A stretch of 46,611 bases of DNA. Source: Pseudomonadota bacterium. Lineage in GTDB: Bacteria; Pseudomonadota; Gammaproteobacteria; Xanthomonadales; Rhodanobacteraceae. The position numbers were made by a program, and so were the translations under genes. Under the pieces are notes generated by a model. It did not search any database and had not been told where the DNA came from. It saw only the letters and a program-made list of their open reading frames with translations. The stretch lies in the NCBI GenBank assembly GCA_023388255.1, contig JAEWGO010000017.1:1-46611 (forward strand), given 5' to 3'. Positions within the stretch are counted from its first letter, which is position 1. The number at the start of each line of letters is the position of its first letter. Shown here one piece after another: positions 16,304 to 24,687 of the stretch.

Positions 16304-16420
16304 TGTGACGTGGCGCGAGACGTTGCGACCAGGCCGCCGGCTTCCGTTTCTTGCTTTCGCGTCTCGCGTTCGCCGCCCCACATCCTTGCACCTTCGTTCC
16401 AACTGCCCGACCATACGCCC

Positions 16421-17035
16421 ATGAGTACCGTCGTTCCGTTCAAGGCCCGTGGCGTTCGCGCCGAACTGCGTGAGGCATTCGAGCAGCGCATCCCGCTGCG
16501 CATCCAGCGCGATCGTCTGCAGCCAGGCGTGATCCACGGCTATGTCGTGGCGTTGTCGCGCGACTTCTGCCTGATCGCCGAAGTCGGCGACGTGATGCGC
16601 TTCGATGGCTACATCGCGATTGCGGTCGCCGACATCAGCACGATGGAGATCGATCCCTCGCGCGAGTTCGTCGACAAGGCGCTGGCCTTGCGCGGTGAAA
16701 CCCTGCAGGTTCCGGAGGGTTTCCGGCTCGACGACTGGGGCACGATCGCCCAGTCGGCGGCAGCCTGCGCGCCATTGATCTCGGTCAACATGATCGAGGA
16801 CGACGACGGCGAGATCAGCTACGTCGGACAGCTTGATGCGATCGAACCGAATGCGCTGGTGTTGCGAGAACTCGATCCGAATGCGGAATGGTATCCGGAC
16901 AACGGCACCTACGAGTTCGAGGCACTCGGCTCGATCGGTTTCGGCAGCGGTTATCTCGAAGCGCTGTGGCAGGTCGCCGGCTCGCCGGCCGATCCGCTGG
17001 CGCCGCGCGCGCCGGTGTCGGACAAGATCCACTAG
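16421..17035 (+). CDS. Conserved hypothetical protein, soluble
   Basis: A 204-aa acidic soluble protein with no signal peptide or membrane segment. The middle (VIHGYVVALSRDFCLIAEVGDVMRF and YIAIAVADISTMEID) reads like a small beta-barrel such as an SH3/Sm-like fold. The C-terminal half is acidic (MIEDDDGEISYVGQLDAIE) and ends with an EFEALGSIGFGSGYLEAL segment. I do not recognise a family. Start ATG 16421 was chosen because upstream in-frame codons (to 16310) encode low-quality sequence. It lies 117 nt after hslU in the same direction. Confidence 0.7.
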   Translation: MSTVVPFKARGVRAELREAFEQRIPLRIQRDRLQPGVIHGYVVALSRDFCLIAEVGDVMRFDGYIAIAVADISTMEIDPSREFVDKALALRGETLQVPEGFRLDDWGTIAQSAAACAPLISVNMIEDDDGEISYVGQLDAIEPNALVLRELDPNAEWYPDNGTYEFEALGSIGFGSGYLEALWQVAGSPADPLAPRAPVSDKIH

Positions 17036-17352
17036 TTTTTGCGATCGTCCGTGATCGCTGTTTCGAGAGGCGTGGCGCGCGGTTCCGGGACATTCGCTTT
17101 CGTGCGAATCCAGAGGCGACCATCTTGGCAGCACTTTTCACGTACAGCACGCTTCGCATGCGGCGGCATTCGACGCGCGAGGTTCCGAAGCCAAGCCACC
17201 GCCTCTCCCGCTTGCGGGGGAGGTCGCGCCAGAAGTGCGGGTAAGGGTTGCTTGGGATGCCGCCCCAGGGCTTGCTTCATCCCAGTCGGCACGTTCCAGC
17301 CGCCAGGGAAACGGAACATGCGAGCGGGCATCGTCGCCAACCAGGTGTCTCG
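17036..17352. other. 317-bp intergenic interval with one REP-like hairpin
   Basis: No gene is visible. A small inverted repeat GCGATC-6 nt-GATCGC lies at 17041-17058, and the REP-like element at 17202-17223 is listed separately. No rho-independent terminator with a T-tract was found on either strand. Confidence 0.6.
17202..17223. repeat. REP-like hairpin (copy 1)
   Basis: CCTCTCCCGC (17202-17211), TT, then GCGGGGGAGG (17214-17223), a near-perfect 10-bp stem. The sequence after it (TCGCGCC, then GTGCGGGT) resembles the flank of copy 2 at 21145-21166, so this is a dispersed family and not chance pairing. Confidence 0.7.
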
Positions 17353-17712
17353 ATGAATCCTCCCATTCCGACCAGCATCACGCTCCACCGCGCCTCGCAC
17401 GTGCTCGAAGTTGCGTTCGATGGCGGTGAAACCTTCCGCCTGCCAGCCGAATACCTGCGCGTGCATTCGCCGAGCGCAGAAGTGCAGGGGCACGGGCCGG
17501 GACAGAAAGTGCTCGTTGCCGGCAAGCGCGATGTGAACATCGATGCCGTCGAGCCTGTCGGCAACTATGCGGTGTTGCTGCGCTTCAGCGACGGCCACGC
17601 GACCGGGTTGTTCTCGTGGGGCGTGCTGCACGAACTCGGGCGCGACCAGGCGAAGAACTGGCAGGCGTACCTCGATGCGCTGGCGGTGAACGGAGCGACT
17701 CGCTCGGCCTGA
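17353..17712 (+). CDS. DUF971 (GBBH-like N-terminal domain) protein
   Basis: A 119-aa single-domain protein matching the DUF971 family: ITLHRASHVLEVAFDGGETFRLPAEYLRV at the N-terminus and VEPVGNYAVLLRFSDGH-TGLFSW further on. The same domain forms the N-terminus of gamma-butyrobetaine hydroxylase and occurs fused to Mrp/ApbC-type P-loop proteins, which hints at metal or Fe-S-related work; the stand-alone version has no firm function. It commonly lies next to hslVU in Gammaproteobacteria, as here. Start ATG 17353. Confidence 0.88.
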   Translation: MNPPIPTSITLHRASHVLEVAFDGGETFRLPAEYLRVHSPSAEVQGHGPGQKVLVAGKRDVNIDAVEPVGNYAVLLRFSDGHATGLFSWGVLHELGRDQAKNWQAYLDALAVNGATRSA

Positions 17713-17806
17713 GCGATAGGCGTAAGGCTGGCGACAGGTCGTGCGCGCAAGAATGCGCGCAAGCGATACCGCCGCAATTGCGTGTCTTCCATCGGACCAG
17801 GCCACC

Positions 17807-18388
17807 ATGCCCGAAGACATCGAGATCGATACCGACAAACTGCGCGAGGCGATCGACCGGGAAATCGAGCGTGACGCCGGTTCGCTGTTGCGTTCCATCG
17901 CGCTGACGACGGCGGTGATTGCGGCGCTCGCCGCGATCGCGTCGCTCGAAGCCGGCGGCACGGTCAACGAGGCGTTGGCGCTGAAGACCGAAGCGACGCG
18001 CCTGCAGGCCGAAGCCTCCGATCAATGGGCCTACTACCAGGCCAAGGGCCTGAAGGCGACCGTGATCGCCGCGCAGCGCAATGTCTGGGCAGCGCTCGAC
18101 AAACCAGCGCCGGCTGAACTCGCCAACGAGGTCACGCGCTACAGCGACGATCAGGCGAAAAGCCGGGAAAAGGCCGAGGCGCTCGAACGCGAACGCGACG
18201 CCAAATCCGCCGAGGCCGACGTGCTGATGCATCGCCATCACTACTTCGCCGATTCGGTCGCGCTGCTGCAGGTCAGCATCGCGCTCGGCGCGGTGGCCGC
18301 GCTCGCACGCAAACGCGTGGTCTGGCTCGGTTCCGTCCTCCTCGGTGTCTGCGGCGTGGGCTTGTTCGCGCTGGCGTTCCTGCGCTGA
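17807..18388 (+). CDS. DUF4337 membrane protein
   Basis: A 193-aa protein: acidic N-terminus, one membrane helix at about residues 28-45 (SIALTTAVIAALAAIASLEAG), a helical stretch probably forming coiled coils at 50-135 (QAEASDQWAYYQAKGLK and SREKAEALERERDAKSAEAD), then two more membrane helices (about 150-170 and 175-192). The QWAYYQAKGLK segment is characteristic of DUF4337. The family's role is unknown. Start ATG 17807. It lies between DUF971 and ubiE on the same strand, 94 and 71 bp from its neighbours. Confidence 0.82.
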   Translation: MPEDIEIDTDKLREAIDREIERDAGSLLRSIALTTAVIAALAAIASLEAGGTVNEALALKTEATRLQAEASDQWAYYQAKGLKATVIAAQRNVWAALDKPAPAELANEVTRYSDDQAKSREKAEALERERDAKSAEADVLMHRHHYFADSVALLQVSIALGAVAALARKRVVWLGSVLLGVCGVGLFALAFLR

Positions 18389-18459
18389 AGAGGGCCGCTC
18401 CGCGCATGGTCGGACGCGGGTGAGCCGGCGAATGCCGCGCTTGCGGTACGATGCGCGGC

Positions 18460-19221
18460 ATGAGCGAAACGAGCGGCAAGACAAGCACCACCCATTTCGG
18501 CTACCGCGACGTGCCCGAGACCGACAAGGCGCGCCTCGTCGGCGAAGTATTCACCTCGGTCGCGCGCAGCTACGACGTCATGAACGACCTCATGTCGTTC
18601 GGCGTGCATCGCCTGTGGAAGCGTTATTTCGTCGGCACCAGCGGCGTGCGCGAAGGCGATCGCGTGCTCGATCTCGCGGGTGGTACCGGCGACATCGCGG
18701 CGCTGCTGTTGCCGAAGGTCGGCACGTCGGGCAGCGTCGTCGTCGGCGACATCAACGGCGACATGCTGAAGGTCGGGCGCGATCGCCTGCTCGACCGAGG
18801 CCACACGCGTGGCCTCGACTGGACGCAGATGGATGCTGAAGCATTGCCGTTCCCGGACAAGAGCTTCGATTGCGTGACGATGGCATTCGGCCTGCGCAAC
18901 GTCACGCGCAAGGAGAATGCACTGAAAGACATCCACCGCGTGCTGAAGATCGGCGGTCGCGCGCTGGTGCTGGAGTTCTCCGCGGTGCGTTCCGACTTCC
19001 TGAAGCCGCTGTACGATTTCCATTCGTTCCAGGTGCTGCCGCGCATCGGCAAGCTGATTGCCGGCGACGATGCGAGCTATCGCTATCTCGCCGAATCGAT
19101 CCGCAAGCATCCGGACCAGGCGACGTTGAAGGCGATGATGGAAGACGCCGGCTTCGCGAAGGTGGACGTACGCAATCTCTCCGCCGGCATCGTCGCGATC
19201 CATCGCGGCTATCGCGTCTGA
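18460..19221 (+). CDS. ubiE: Ubiquinone/menaquinone biosynthesis C-methyltransferase UbiE
   Basis: A 253-aa class I SAM-dependent methyltransferase for the C-methylation step in ubiquinone (and, where present, menaquinone) synthesis. The family hallmarks are all visible: VARSYDVMNDLMSFGVHRLWKR, SAM-binding VLDLAGGTGDIAAL (about residues 69-82), MDAEALPFPDKSFDCVTMAFGLRNV, and the C-terminal YRYLAESIRKHPDQATLKAMM. An ATG 9 nt upstream (18451) is an alternative start with no better ribosome-binding site. Confidence 0.96.
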   Translation: MSETSGKTSTTHFGYRDVPETDKARLVGEVFTSVARSYDVMNDLMSFGVHRLWKRYFVGTSGVREGDRVLDLAGGTGDIAALLLPKVGTSGSVVVGDINGDMLKVGRDRLLDRGHTRGLDWTQMDAEALPFPDKSFDCVTMAFGLRNVTRKENALKDIHRVLKIGGRALVLEFSAVRSDFLKPLYDFHSFQVLPRIGKLIAGDDASYRYLAESIRKHPDQATLKAMMEDAGFAKVDVRNLSAGIVAIHRGYRV

Positions 19222-19270
19222 TCGCGTCGCGACCATTGCCGACTTTCCCTTTCGATTCCGAGGTACTGCC

Positions 19271-21103
19271 GTGTTCCTGTCACGCCTTGTGGCTGCTTCT
19301 GCATTGTTGATCGCCTTCGACGCCGCTGCCGCCGACCCGCACAGCTACGCCAATACCGACAAGGTCGGCGTGCAGGCGCTCGCGCTCGACCTTGCCGTCG
19401 ATTTCGGCAAGCGCGAACTCGCCGGCACCGCCGAGCTGCAGCTCGACTGGCATGACAAGGCTGCGCGCGAACTCGTGCTCGACACGCGCGACCTGACCAT
19501 CGAGAAGGTCGAGGCGCTCGATGCCGACGGTACCGCGCATGCGGCCACCTACAGGCTGGCCACGCGCGACGCGATCCTCGGTTCCGCCTTGCACGTCGAG
19601 CTCGATGCGCAGGCGCCACGCGTGCGCATCCGCTACCACACCGCACCGACCGCATCGGGCCTGCAATGGATGACGCCGGCGCAGACTGCCGGCAAGAAGC
19701 AGCCGTTCATGTATTCGCAGTCCGAATCGATCCATGCGCGCAGCTGGGTGCCGCTGCAGGACACGCCATCAGTGCGCTTCACCTACACCGCGCACATCAC
19801 GGTGTCGAAGGCGCTGCGCGCGGTGATGAGCGCGGACAACGACGTGAAACATCCGCTCGACGGCGACTTCCGTTTCACGATGAAGCAGCGGATTCCGTCG
19901 TATCTGCTGGCCATCGCGGTCGGTGATCTCGCCGTGCGCGAAACCGGACCGCGCAGCGCGGTGTATGCGGAGCCGTCGGTGGTCGACGCGGCGGCGAAGG
20001 AATTCGCCGACACCGAGAAGATGATCGAGACGACCGAGCAGCTGTACGGACCCTACCGCTGGGAGCGCTACGACATCCTCGTGCTGCCGCCAAGTTTCCC
20101 CTTCGGAGGCATGGAGAATCCGCGCCTGACCTTCGCCACGCCCACCGTGATCGTCGGCGACAAGAGCCTTGTCTCGCTGGTCGCGCATGAGCTTGCGCAT
20201 TCGTGGTCCGGCAACCTCGTCACGAATGCGGCATGGAAGCACATGTGGCTCAACGAAGGCTTCACCAGCTATGTCGAGAACCGCATCGTCGAGGCCGTGT
20301 ACGGCAAGGCGCAGGCGGACGAGGAGTTCGTCCTCGCCTCCGACGAATTGCGCCGCGAGATCAAGGACACGCCGGCGCAGGCGCAGCGCCTGGTGCCGGA
20401 TGTCGAAGACGCCGACGATGCCGGTTCGGACTTCGCCTACGTCAAGGGCGCGTGGTTGCTGCGTACCTTGGAGGCGAAGTTCGGCCGCGACGTGTTCGAC
20501 GCATATCTGCGCGGCTACTTCGACCATTTCGCGTTCCAGAGCATCACCACCGAACAGATGCTCGATTACCTCAAGCCGAACCTGCTCGACAAATATCCCG
20601 GCAAGATGAGCCTCGCCGAGGTCAAGGCGTGGATCTACGAACCCGGCATCCCGGCCGATGCCAAAGTGCCGGCGTCGCCGCGTTTCGAGGCGATCGTCGC
20701 CGCGCGTTCCGAATGGCTGCTTGGCAAGCGCACCGCGGCCGACCTCGGCGCGAAGGACTGGAATACGCACGAGTGGATGTATTTCCTCGACGGCCTGCCC
20801 GACACGCTGACGACGAAGCAGCTGGCTGAGCTTGACGCCGCATGGCACTTGAACGGATCGGCCAATGCCGAAATCGCGCGACGCTGGTACCTCGCCGCGA
20901 TCCGTGGTGACTACAGGCCGGCGCGCCCCGAGATGGCCGCCTACATGACGCGCATCGGTCGCCGTTATCTCGTCGTTCCGTTGTACGAGGCGCTGGCGAA
21001 GACACCGGACGGCAAGGCGTTCGCGAAACAGGTCTACAAGAAGGCGAAACCGGGTTACCACCCGATGACGCAGGCGAGCATCGAAAAGGCGCTGGCGAAA
21101 TAG
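19271..21103 (+). CDS. Secreted M1 family aminopeptidase (leukotriene A4 hydrolase type)
   Basis: A 610-aa metallopeptidase with a signal peptide (MFLSRLVAASALLIAFDAAAA). The substrate-binding exopeptidase motif GGMEN is at 279-283 and the zinc motif HELAH-x18-E spans His306, His310 and Glu329. LTFATPTVIVGDKSLVSLVAHE is typical of the LTA4H branch, and the C-terminal helical armadillo-like domain (about 450-605) has the expected length. It should trim N-terminal residues from periplasmic peptides. It starts with GTG 19271, supported by GAGG (19259-19262). It is followed by a REP hairpin and converges on the TPR gene. Confidence 0.93.
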   Translation: MFLSRLVAASALLIAFDAAAADPHSYANTDKVGVQALALDLAVDFGKRELAGTAELQLDWHDKAARELVLDTRDLTIEKVEALDADGTAHAATYRLATRDAILGSALHVELDAQAPRVRIRYHTAPTASGLQWMTPAQTAGKKQPFMYSQSESIHARSWVPLQDTPSVRFTYTAHITVSKALRAVMSADNDVKHPLDGDFRFTMKQRIPSYLLAIAVGDLAVRETGPRSAVYAEPSVVDAAAKEFADTEKMIETTEQLYGPYRWERYDILVLPPSFPFGGMENPRLTFATPTVIVGDKSLVSLVAHELAHSWSGNLVTNAAWKHMWLNEGFTSYVENRIVEAVYGKAQADEEFVLASDELRREIKDTPAQAQRLVPDVEDADDAGSDFAYVKGAWLLRTLEAKFGRDVFDAYLRGYFDHFAFQSITTEQMLDYLKPNLLDKYPGKMSLAEVKAWIYEPGIPADAKVPASPRFEAIVAARSEWLLGKRTAADLGAKDWNTHEWMYFLDGLPDTLTTKQLAELDAAWHLNGSANAEIARRWYLAAIRGDYRPARPEMAAYMTRIGRRYLVVPLYEALAKTPDGKAFAKQVYKKAKPGYHPMTQASIEKALAK

Positions 21104-21144
21104 GGGCCGGCGCGCCCCGATGCGTCGAAGCCGAATGGCCATCG

Positions 21145-21166
21145 CCTCTCCCGCCTGCGGGAGAGG
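21145..21166. repeat. REP-like hairpin (copy 2) between convergent genes
   Basis: CCTCTCCCGC (21145-21154), CT, GCGGGAGAGG (21157-21166): a perfect 10-bp stem with a 2-nt loop, with the flank TCGCGCGGCAGGCGCGGG shared in part with copy 1. It sits between convergent genes and could act as a weak bidirectional transcription barrier. Confidence 0.75.
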
Positions 21167-21217
21167 TCGCGCGGCAGGCGCGGGCGAGAGCGAGGGTGCC
21201 TGGCGCGCCGCCGTCGC

Positions 21218-21970
21218 TTAACCGGCTTCCAGCGTGACCAGCTCGCGTTTCGCCGCATCGAGCCATTCCCGTTCCTTGCGGCGGTAGTAGCGCGGTGCGA
21301 GCTTCGCGCGCATGAGCATGTCGTTCAGCACGTGGCGCGCCTCGTCGATGCGTTCATGTTTGCGCAACAGGCTCGCATAGCGGAAACGCGCCTGCTCTCC
21401 GGGATAGCTGCGCGCAAGCACTTCGTATTCCTTCAGCGCGGCATCGTGCTCACCGAGTTCTTCCAGGCATTGCGCATACAGCAGGTGGCCGTCGCTGGAG
21501 CGAAAGTCGGGATTGGCCGCGATCAGCGCATCCAGCGTCGCGCGCGCACTCGCGTAGTCCGCACAGCCGGCCTGAGCCTGCGCCAGTCCGAGCATGAACA
21601 GCGGCTCGGTCGCATACATTCCCTTGAGCACCGATTGGTACAGTTCCATCGCGTTGCGGCAGTCGCCGCGGCGCACGCATTCCTCGGCCAGCGCGCGGCG
21701 ATTGTCGATGGTGTCGGCGAGTTCCAGCCGCTGCTGGATCAGTCGGCGCTGGCGTTCGGGATCGAGCGTGTCGAGGACGTGCCGGCTGACCTTGCGGCTG
21801 CGCGGGTCGTTGCGCAGGTCCGGCAGGATCGCGACGAAGAAATAGATTGCCACCGCGATGTAGCTGCCGATCAGCAGCAGCCAGATCCAGTACAGCGGAC
21901 GGCCGCTGCGTACGACGTGGATCGCGCAAAGGACCTGCAGGGCCAGCGAGGCGAGAACGAGGATCGGCAT
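21218..21970 (-). CDS. TPR-containing membrane protein
   Basis: A 250-aa protein. Two N-terminal membrane helices (about residues 2-20 and 25-50; the GRPLYWIWLLLIGSYIAVAIYF stretch resembles the PLDc_N-type segment) are followed by a soluble domain with tetratricopeptide-like helix pairs (AEECVRRGDCRNAMELYQSVL, LFMLGLAQAQAGCADYASARATLDAL, LLYAQCLEELGEHDAALKEYEVLAR, FRYASLLRKHERIDEARHVLND). Probably an inner-membrane scaffold; partners unknown. The start ATG 21970 opens directly into the first membrane helix; the frame continues to 22063 with no coding character. Confidence 0.8.
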   Translation of the reverse strand: MPILVLASLALQVLCAIHVVRSGRPLYWIWLLLIGSYIAVAIYFFVAILPDLRNDPRSRKVSRHVLDTLDPERQRRLIQQRLELADTIDNRRALAEECVRRGDCRNAMELYQSVLKGMYATEPLFMLGLAQAQAGCADYASARATLDALIAANPDFRSSDGHLLYAQCLEELGEHDAALKEYEVLARSYPGEQARFRYASLLRKHERIDEARHVLNDMLMRAKLAPRYYRRKEREWLDAAKRELVTLEAG

Positions 21971-22027
21971 GGCGCGGACCGGTCGCGAAAAGGCCGCATC
22001 CTGCGGATTCCTCCCGCGCCACGCAAG

Positions 22028-22162
22028 CCTGTCGCAGGATCTGCGACCGTGCCCGCGCAGCATCGCTCGCGCAGCGGACGCCGTCTGCGCCCCATGGACG
22101 GGGCTTCCTCCACAAGTGGTTCCTGGCGCGACGCCGTCGTCAGCGGCGTCGCGCGTTTTTTT
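22028..22162 (+). ncRNA. Candidate structured small RNA ending in orphan terminator
   Basis: A strong terminator on the plus strand (22126-22162) has no plus-strand gene in front of it; the nearest, the M1 peptidase, ends 1 kb upstream. Between 22031 and 22120 lie compact hairpins: GTCGCAG-GAT-CTGCGAC (22031-22047), GCGCAG-10 nt-CTGCGC (22069-22090), GCCCC-6 nt-GGGGC (22089-22104; overlaps the previous one by 2 nt, so alternative) and CCAC-AA-GTGG. Unpaired TTCCTCC stretches could be C-rich seed regions. No promoter was recognised, so the 5' end is a guess. Confidence 0.35.
22126..22162 (+). terminator. Orphan rho-independent terminator
   Basis: GCGCGACGCC (22126-22135) pairs perfectly with GGCGTCGCGC (22145-22154), followed one base later by seven T (22156-22162). 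It is directional to the plus strand: the minus strand has no T-tract after the stem. It would end the transcript of the candidate small RNA upstream. Confidence 0.8.
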
Positions 22163-22350
22163 GCGCTCGTCCTTGATCGCTGCAATCTGTCCGTGTGGCG
22201 ACGACTGGGAGGTCGCAGCTGCGGCAGGTCTATCCGCGGCCCTCCGTGGCCACGCTTCTCCCGCAAAAGCGGCGTTGATCGTCCTCGCCAGAGGCGGTCC
22301 CCGAACGGCTAACGCGACACGCCATGGCCGATGTGGGCGACGCTCGTTGT

Positions 22351-23007
22351 CTACGGCTGGTCGCCGGAAAACTTATGCGCGGTCGCGCCGGTGACCGCAC
22401 CGATCGTCGCGCTGTCGCTGACGAACAGGTCGACTTCGCGGCGAAACTCCAACGTGCCGTTGACGACCGCGTGCGGGCCGATCACGACGCGCGGATTGCG
22501 CGCTTTGCCCCATGACCAGCCGTGCTGCTTGTCGACAACGATGCCGCCGTCGACGCGCGAGTCGGCGCCGATCTCGATGTCGCCGCTGACCGTCTCGATG
22601 CCACCGCCGACGTGCGCGCCTTCGAGCGTGAAGCGCCCGTTGACGTTGGAGACGCGGCCCGTGACATCGGCGCCCTTGCCGAGTTGGACGCTGCCATTGA
22701 CTGCGGTGACGGTCTTGGCGACTTTCGCGCCGGCACCGAGCACGATGCCGCCGTTGACCGTGTCGATCGCCTCGGCCGATGCCTGGTCGCCGATGTCGAT
22801 GCCGCCGTTGACCGTGGACACCTTGCCGACGCCGGCGCCGCTGGCGACGCGGATGCTGCCGTTGACGGTTTCGAGGTTGCCGGCCTGCTGGCCGCTTTCG
22901 ATGCGGATCGAGCCGTTGACCTTGTCGATGTCGCCGCCGGCGGCGAGGGCGGCTCCAGCGAAGCACAACGACAGGACGGCGGCGGACAGGACGAGTTTGC
23001 GGGGCAT
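22351..23007 (-). CDS. Secreted beta-solenoid repeat protein, unknown function
   Basis: A 218-aa protein with a clear signal peptide (MPRKLVLSAAVLSLCFAGAALAA). The mature part is a set of about seven ~20-residue repeats whose signature is V-N-G-x-h-x-h (VNGSIRI, VNGSIRV, VNGGIDI, VNGGIVL, VNGSVQL, VNGRFTL, VSGDIEI). The pattern predicts a small right-handed or bactofilin-like beta-solenoid. There is no lipobox and no membrane anchor, so it should be periplasmic or released. The start ATG 23007 has GGAGAA 5 nt upstream. It is divergent from gpmI. No function is assigned; polymerisation or surface adhesion is possible. Confidence 0.75.
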   Translation of the reverse strand: MPRKLVLSAAVLSLCFAGAALAAGGDIDKVNGSIRIESGQQAGNLETVNGSIRVASGAGVGKVSTVNGGIDIGDQASAEAIDTVNGGIVLGAGAKVAKTVTAVNGSVQLGKGADVTGRVSNVNGRFTLEGAHVGGGIETVSGDIEIGADSRVDGGIVVDKQHGWSWGKARNPRVVIGPHAVVNGTLEFRREVDLFVSDSATIGAVTGATAHKFSGDQP

Positions 23008-23139
23008 GGGATTCTCCGGCTGTGGATCGGGTTGGCAGGATCTTCGATGCGGCCGCGCGCGAAAAGGTTGAACGAAGCGTCGCCGCACACCCTGCGGGCC
23101 ATTCGGCTAGCATTGCCGCTTTCACCTGATTGTGGACGC

Positions 23140-24687
23140 ATGCCCGTGACACGACCCAAACCGATCCTGTTGTTGATCCTCGACGGCTGGGGGCATCGTG
23201 TCGAGACCACGCACAACGCAATCGCCATGGCGGACGTACCGAACTGGAGACGCCTGCTCGACCAGTGTCCGCACACGCTGGTCGACACGCACGGCGAATT
23301 CGTCGGCTTGCCGCATGGGCAGATGGGCAATTCCGAAGTCGGCCACATGAACATCGGTTCGGGTCGCATCGTCTACCAGGATCTGACGCGAGTCGACGCG
23401 GCGATCGCGGACGGCAGTTTCTTCGACAATGCCGCGCTGGTCGGCGCCTGCGAAGCGGTCAAGCTTGGCGGCGGTACGCTGCACGTGTTCGGCCTCGTCA
23501 GTCCCGGCGGCGTGCACAGCCATGAAAAGCACATCCATGCGATGCTCGACCTCGCCGCCAGACGTGGTGTCGCGCGCGTCGCCGTGCATGCATTCCTCGA
23601 TGGCCGCGATACGCCGCCACGTTCTGCCGAACCGAGTCTGCGCGCGCTTGCCGCGAAATGCGCCGAACTCGGCAATGCGCGCATCGCGACGGTCAGCGGC
23701 CGCTACTACGCGATGGATCGCGACCAGCGCTGGGATCGCGTGCAACTCGCCTACGACGCGATCGCCGAGGCGCGCGCGGACCTGCACGCCGACGATCCAC
23801 TGGCCGCGCTGCACGACGCCTACGCGCGCGGCGAGAACGACGAGTTCGTCCAGCCGACCGTGATCGATTCGATTGAAACAGGCGCCGGCGAACGGGTCGA
23901 AAATGGCGACGGAGTGGTCTTCATGAACTTCCGTTCCGATCGCGCGCGACAGCTGTCGCATGCGTTCGTCGACGCGGATTTCTCAGGCTTCGTGCGCCCG
24001 CGCCGCATGGCCCTGTCCGCATTCGTCAGTCTGACCGAATACGAAAACGGCCTCGCGGTCAGCGCGATCGCATATCCGCCACAGTCGATGCACGACACGC
24101 TCGGCGAATACCTTTCCGCGCTTGGCCTCGCGCAGTTGCGCATCGCCGAAACCGAGAAATACGCGCACGTCACGTTCTTCTTTTCCGGCGGGCGCGAGGC
24201 GGCGTTCGACGGCGAAGAACGCATCCTCGTGCCGAGTCCGAAGGTCGCGACCTACGACCTGCAGCCGGAGATGAGCTGCCCCGAGCTGACCGACAAGCTG
24301 GTCGCCGCGATCGCATCGGGGAAATACGATTTCATCGTCTGCAACATCGCCAATCCGGACATGGTCGGCCACACCGGCGACGAGGCCGCCGCGATCAAGG
24401 CTGCGGAAGCGGTCGACGTCGCACTCGGGCGCCTCGTCGAGGCGATCCGTGCTGCCGGCGGCGAAATGCTGATCACGGCCGACCACGGCAACCTCGAACA
24501 GATGGTCGACGACAACGGCGTGCCGCACACCCAGCATACGGTCGGGCCGGTGCCGCTCGTCTACGTCGGTCGCAAGGCGACCTTGCATCACGGCGCTCTG
24601 CGCGATCTCGCGCCGAGCGTGCTCGCGCTGATGGACCTGCCGCAGCCGCCCGAGATGAGCGGCCACAGCCTGGTCGAATTCGCGTAG
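23140..24687 (+). CDS. gpmI: 2,3-bisphosphoglycerate-independent phosphoglycerate mutase
   Basis: A 515-aa alkaline-phosphatase-superfamily enzyme that interconverts 3- and 2-phosphoglycerate in glycolysis using two Mn2+ ions. Metal ligand Asp15 lies in LILDGWG, the phosphorylated nucleophile Ser65 in GQMGNSEVGHMNIGSGR, substrate-binding HAFLDGRDTPP near residue 152, and the second metal cluster in NPDMVGHTG and ITADHGN. The frame is open far upstream (to 22522), but that part is antisense to the solenoid gene; the family start is ATG 23140. The stop is directly followed by the GTG of envC. Confidence 0.97.
   Translation: MPVTRPKPILLLILDGWGHRVETTHNAIAMADVPNWRRLLDQCPHTLVDTHGEFVGLPHGQMGNSEVGHMNIGSGRIVYQDLTRVDAAIADGSFFDNAALVGACEAVKLGGGTLHVFGLVSPGGVHSHEKHIHAMLDLAARRGVARVAVHAFLDGRDTPPRSAEPSLRALAAKCAELGNARIATVSGRYYAMDRDQRWDRVQLAYDAIAEARADLHADDPLAALHDAYARGENDEFVQPTVIDSIETGAGERVENGDGVVFMNFRSDRARQLSHAFVDADFSGFVRPRRMALSAFVSLTEYENGLAVSAIAYPPQSMHDTLGEYLSALGLAQLRIAETEKYAHVTFFFSGGREAAFDGEERILVPSPKVATYDLQPEMSCPELTDKLVAAIASGKYDFIVCNIANPDMVGHTGDEAAAIKAAEAVDVALGRLVEAIRAAGGEMLITADHGNLEQMVDDNGVPHTQHTVGPVPLVYVGRKATLHHGALRDLAPSVLALMDLPQPPEMSGHSLVEFA

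Noticed and set aside
16313..16367. CGCGAGACG/CGTCTCGCG inverted repeat after hslU
   Set aside because: The arms are more than 30 nt apart and no T-tract follows; probably chance in GC-rich DNA.
14231..17134. A 967-aa open frame on the minus strand across hslV and hslU
   Set aside because: It is antisense to two clear genes, Arg/Asp/Leu-rich and without domains; long antisense frames are expected in GC-rich DNA.
22522..23139. In-frame 206-codon extension of gpmI
   Set aside because: It is antisense to the solenoid gene, and all family members begin near ATG 23140.
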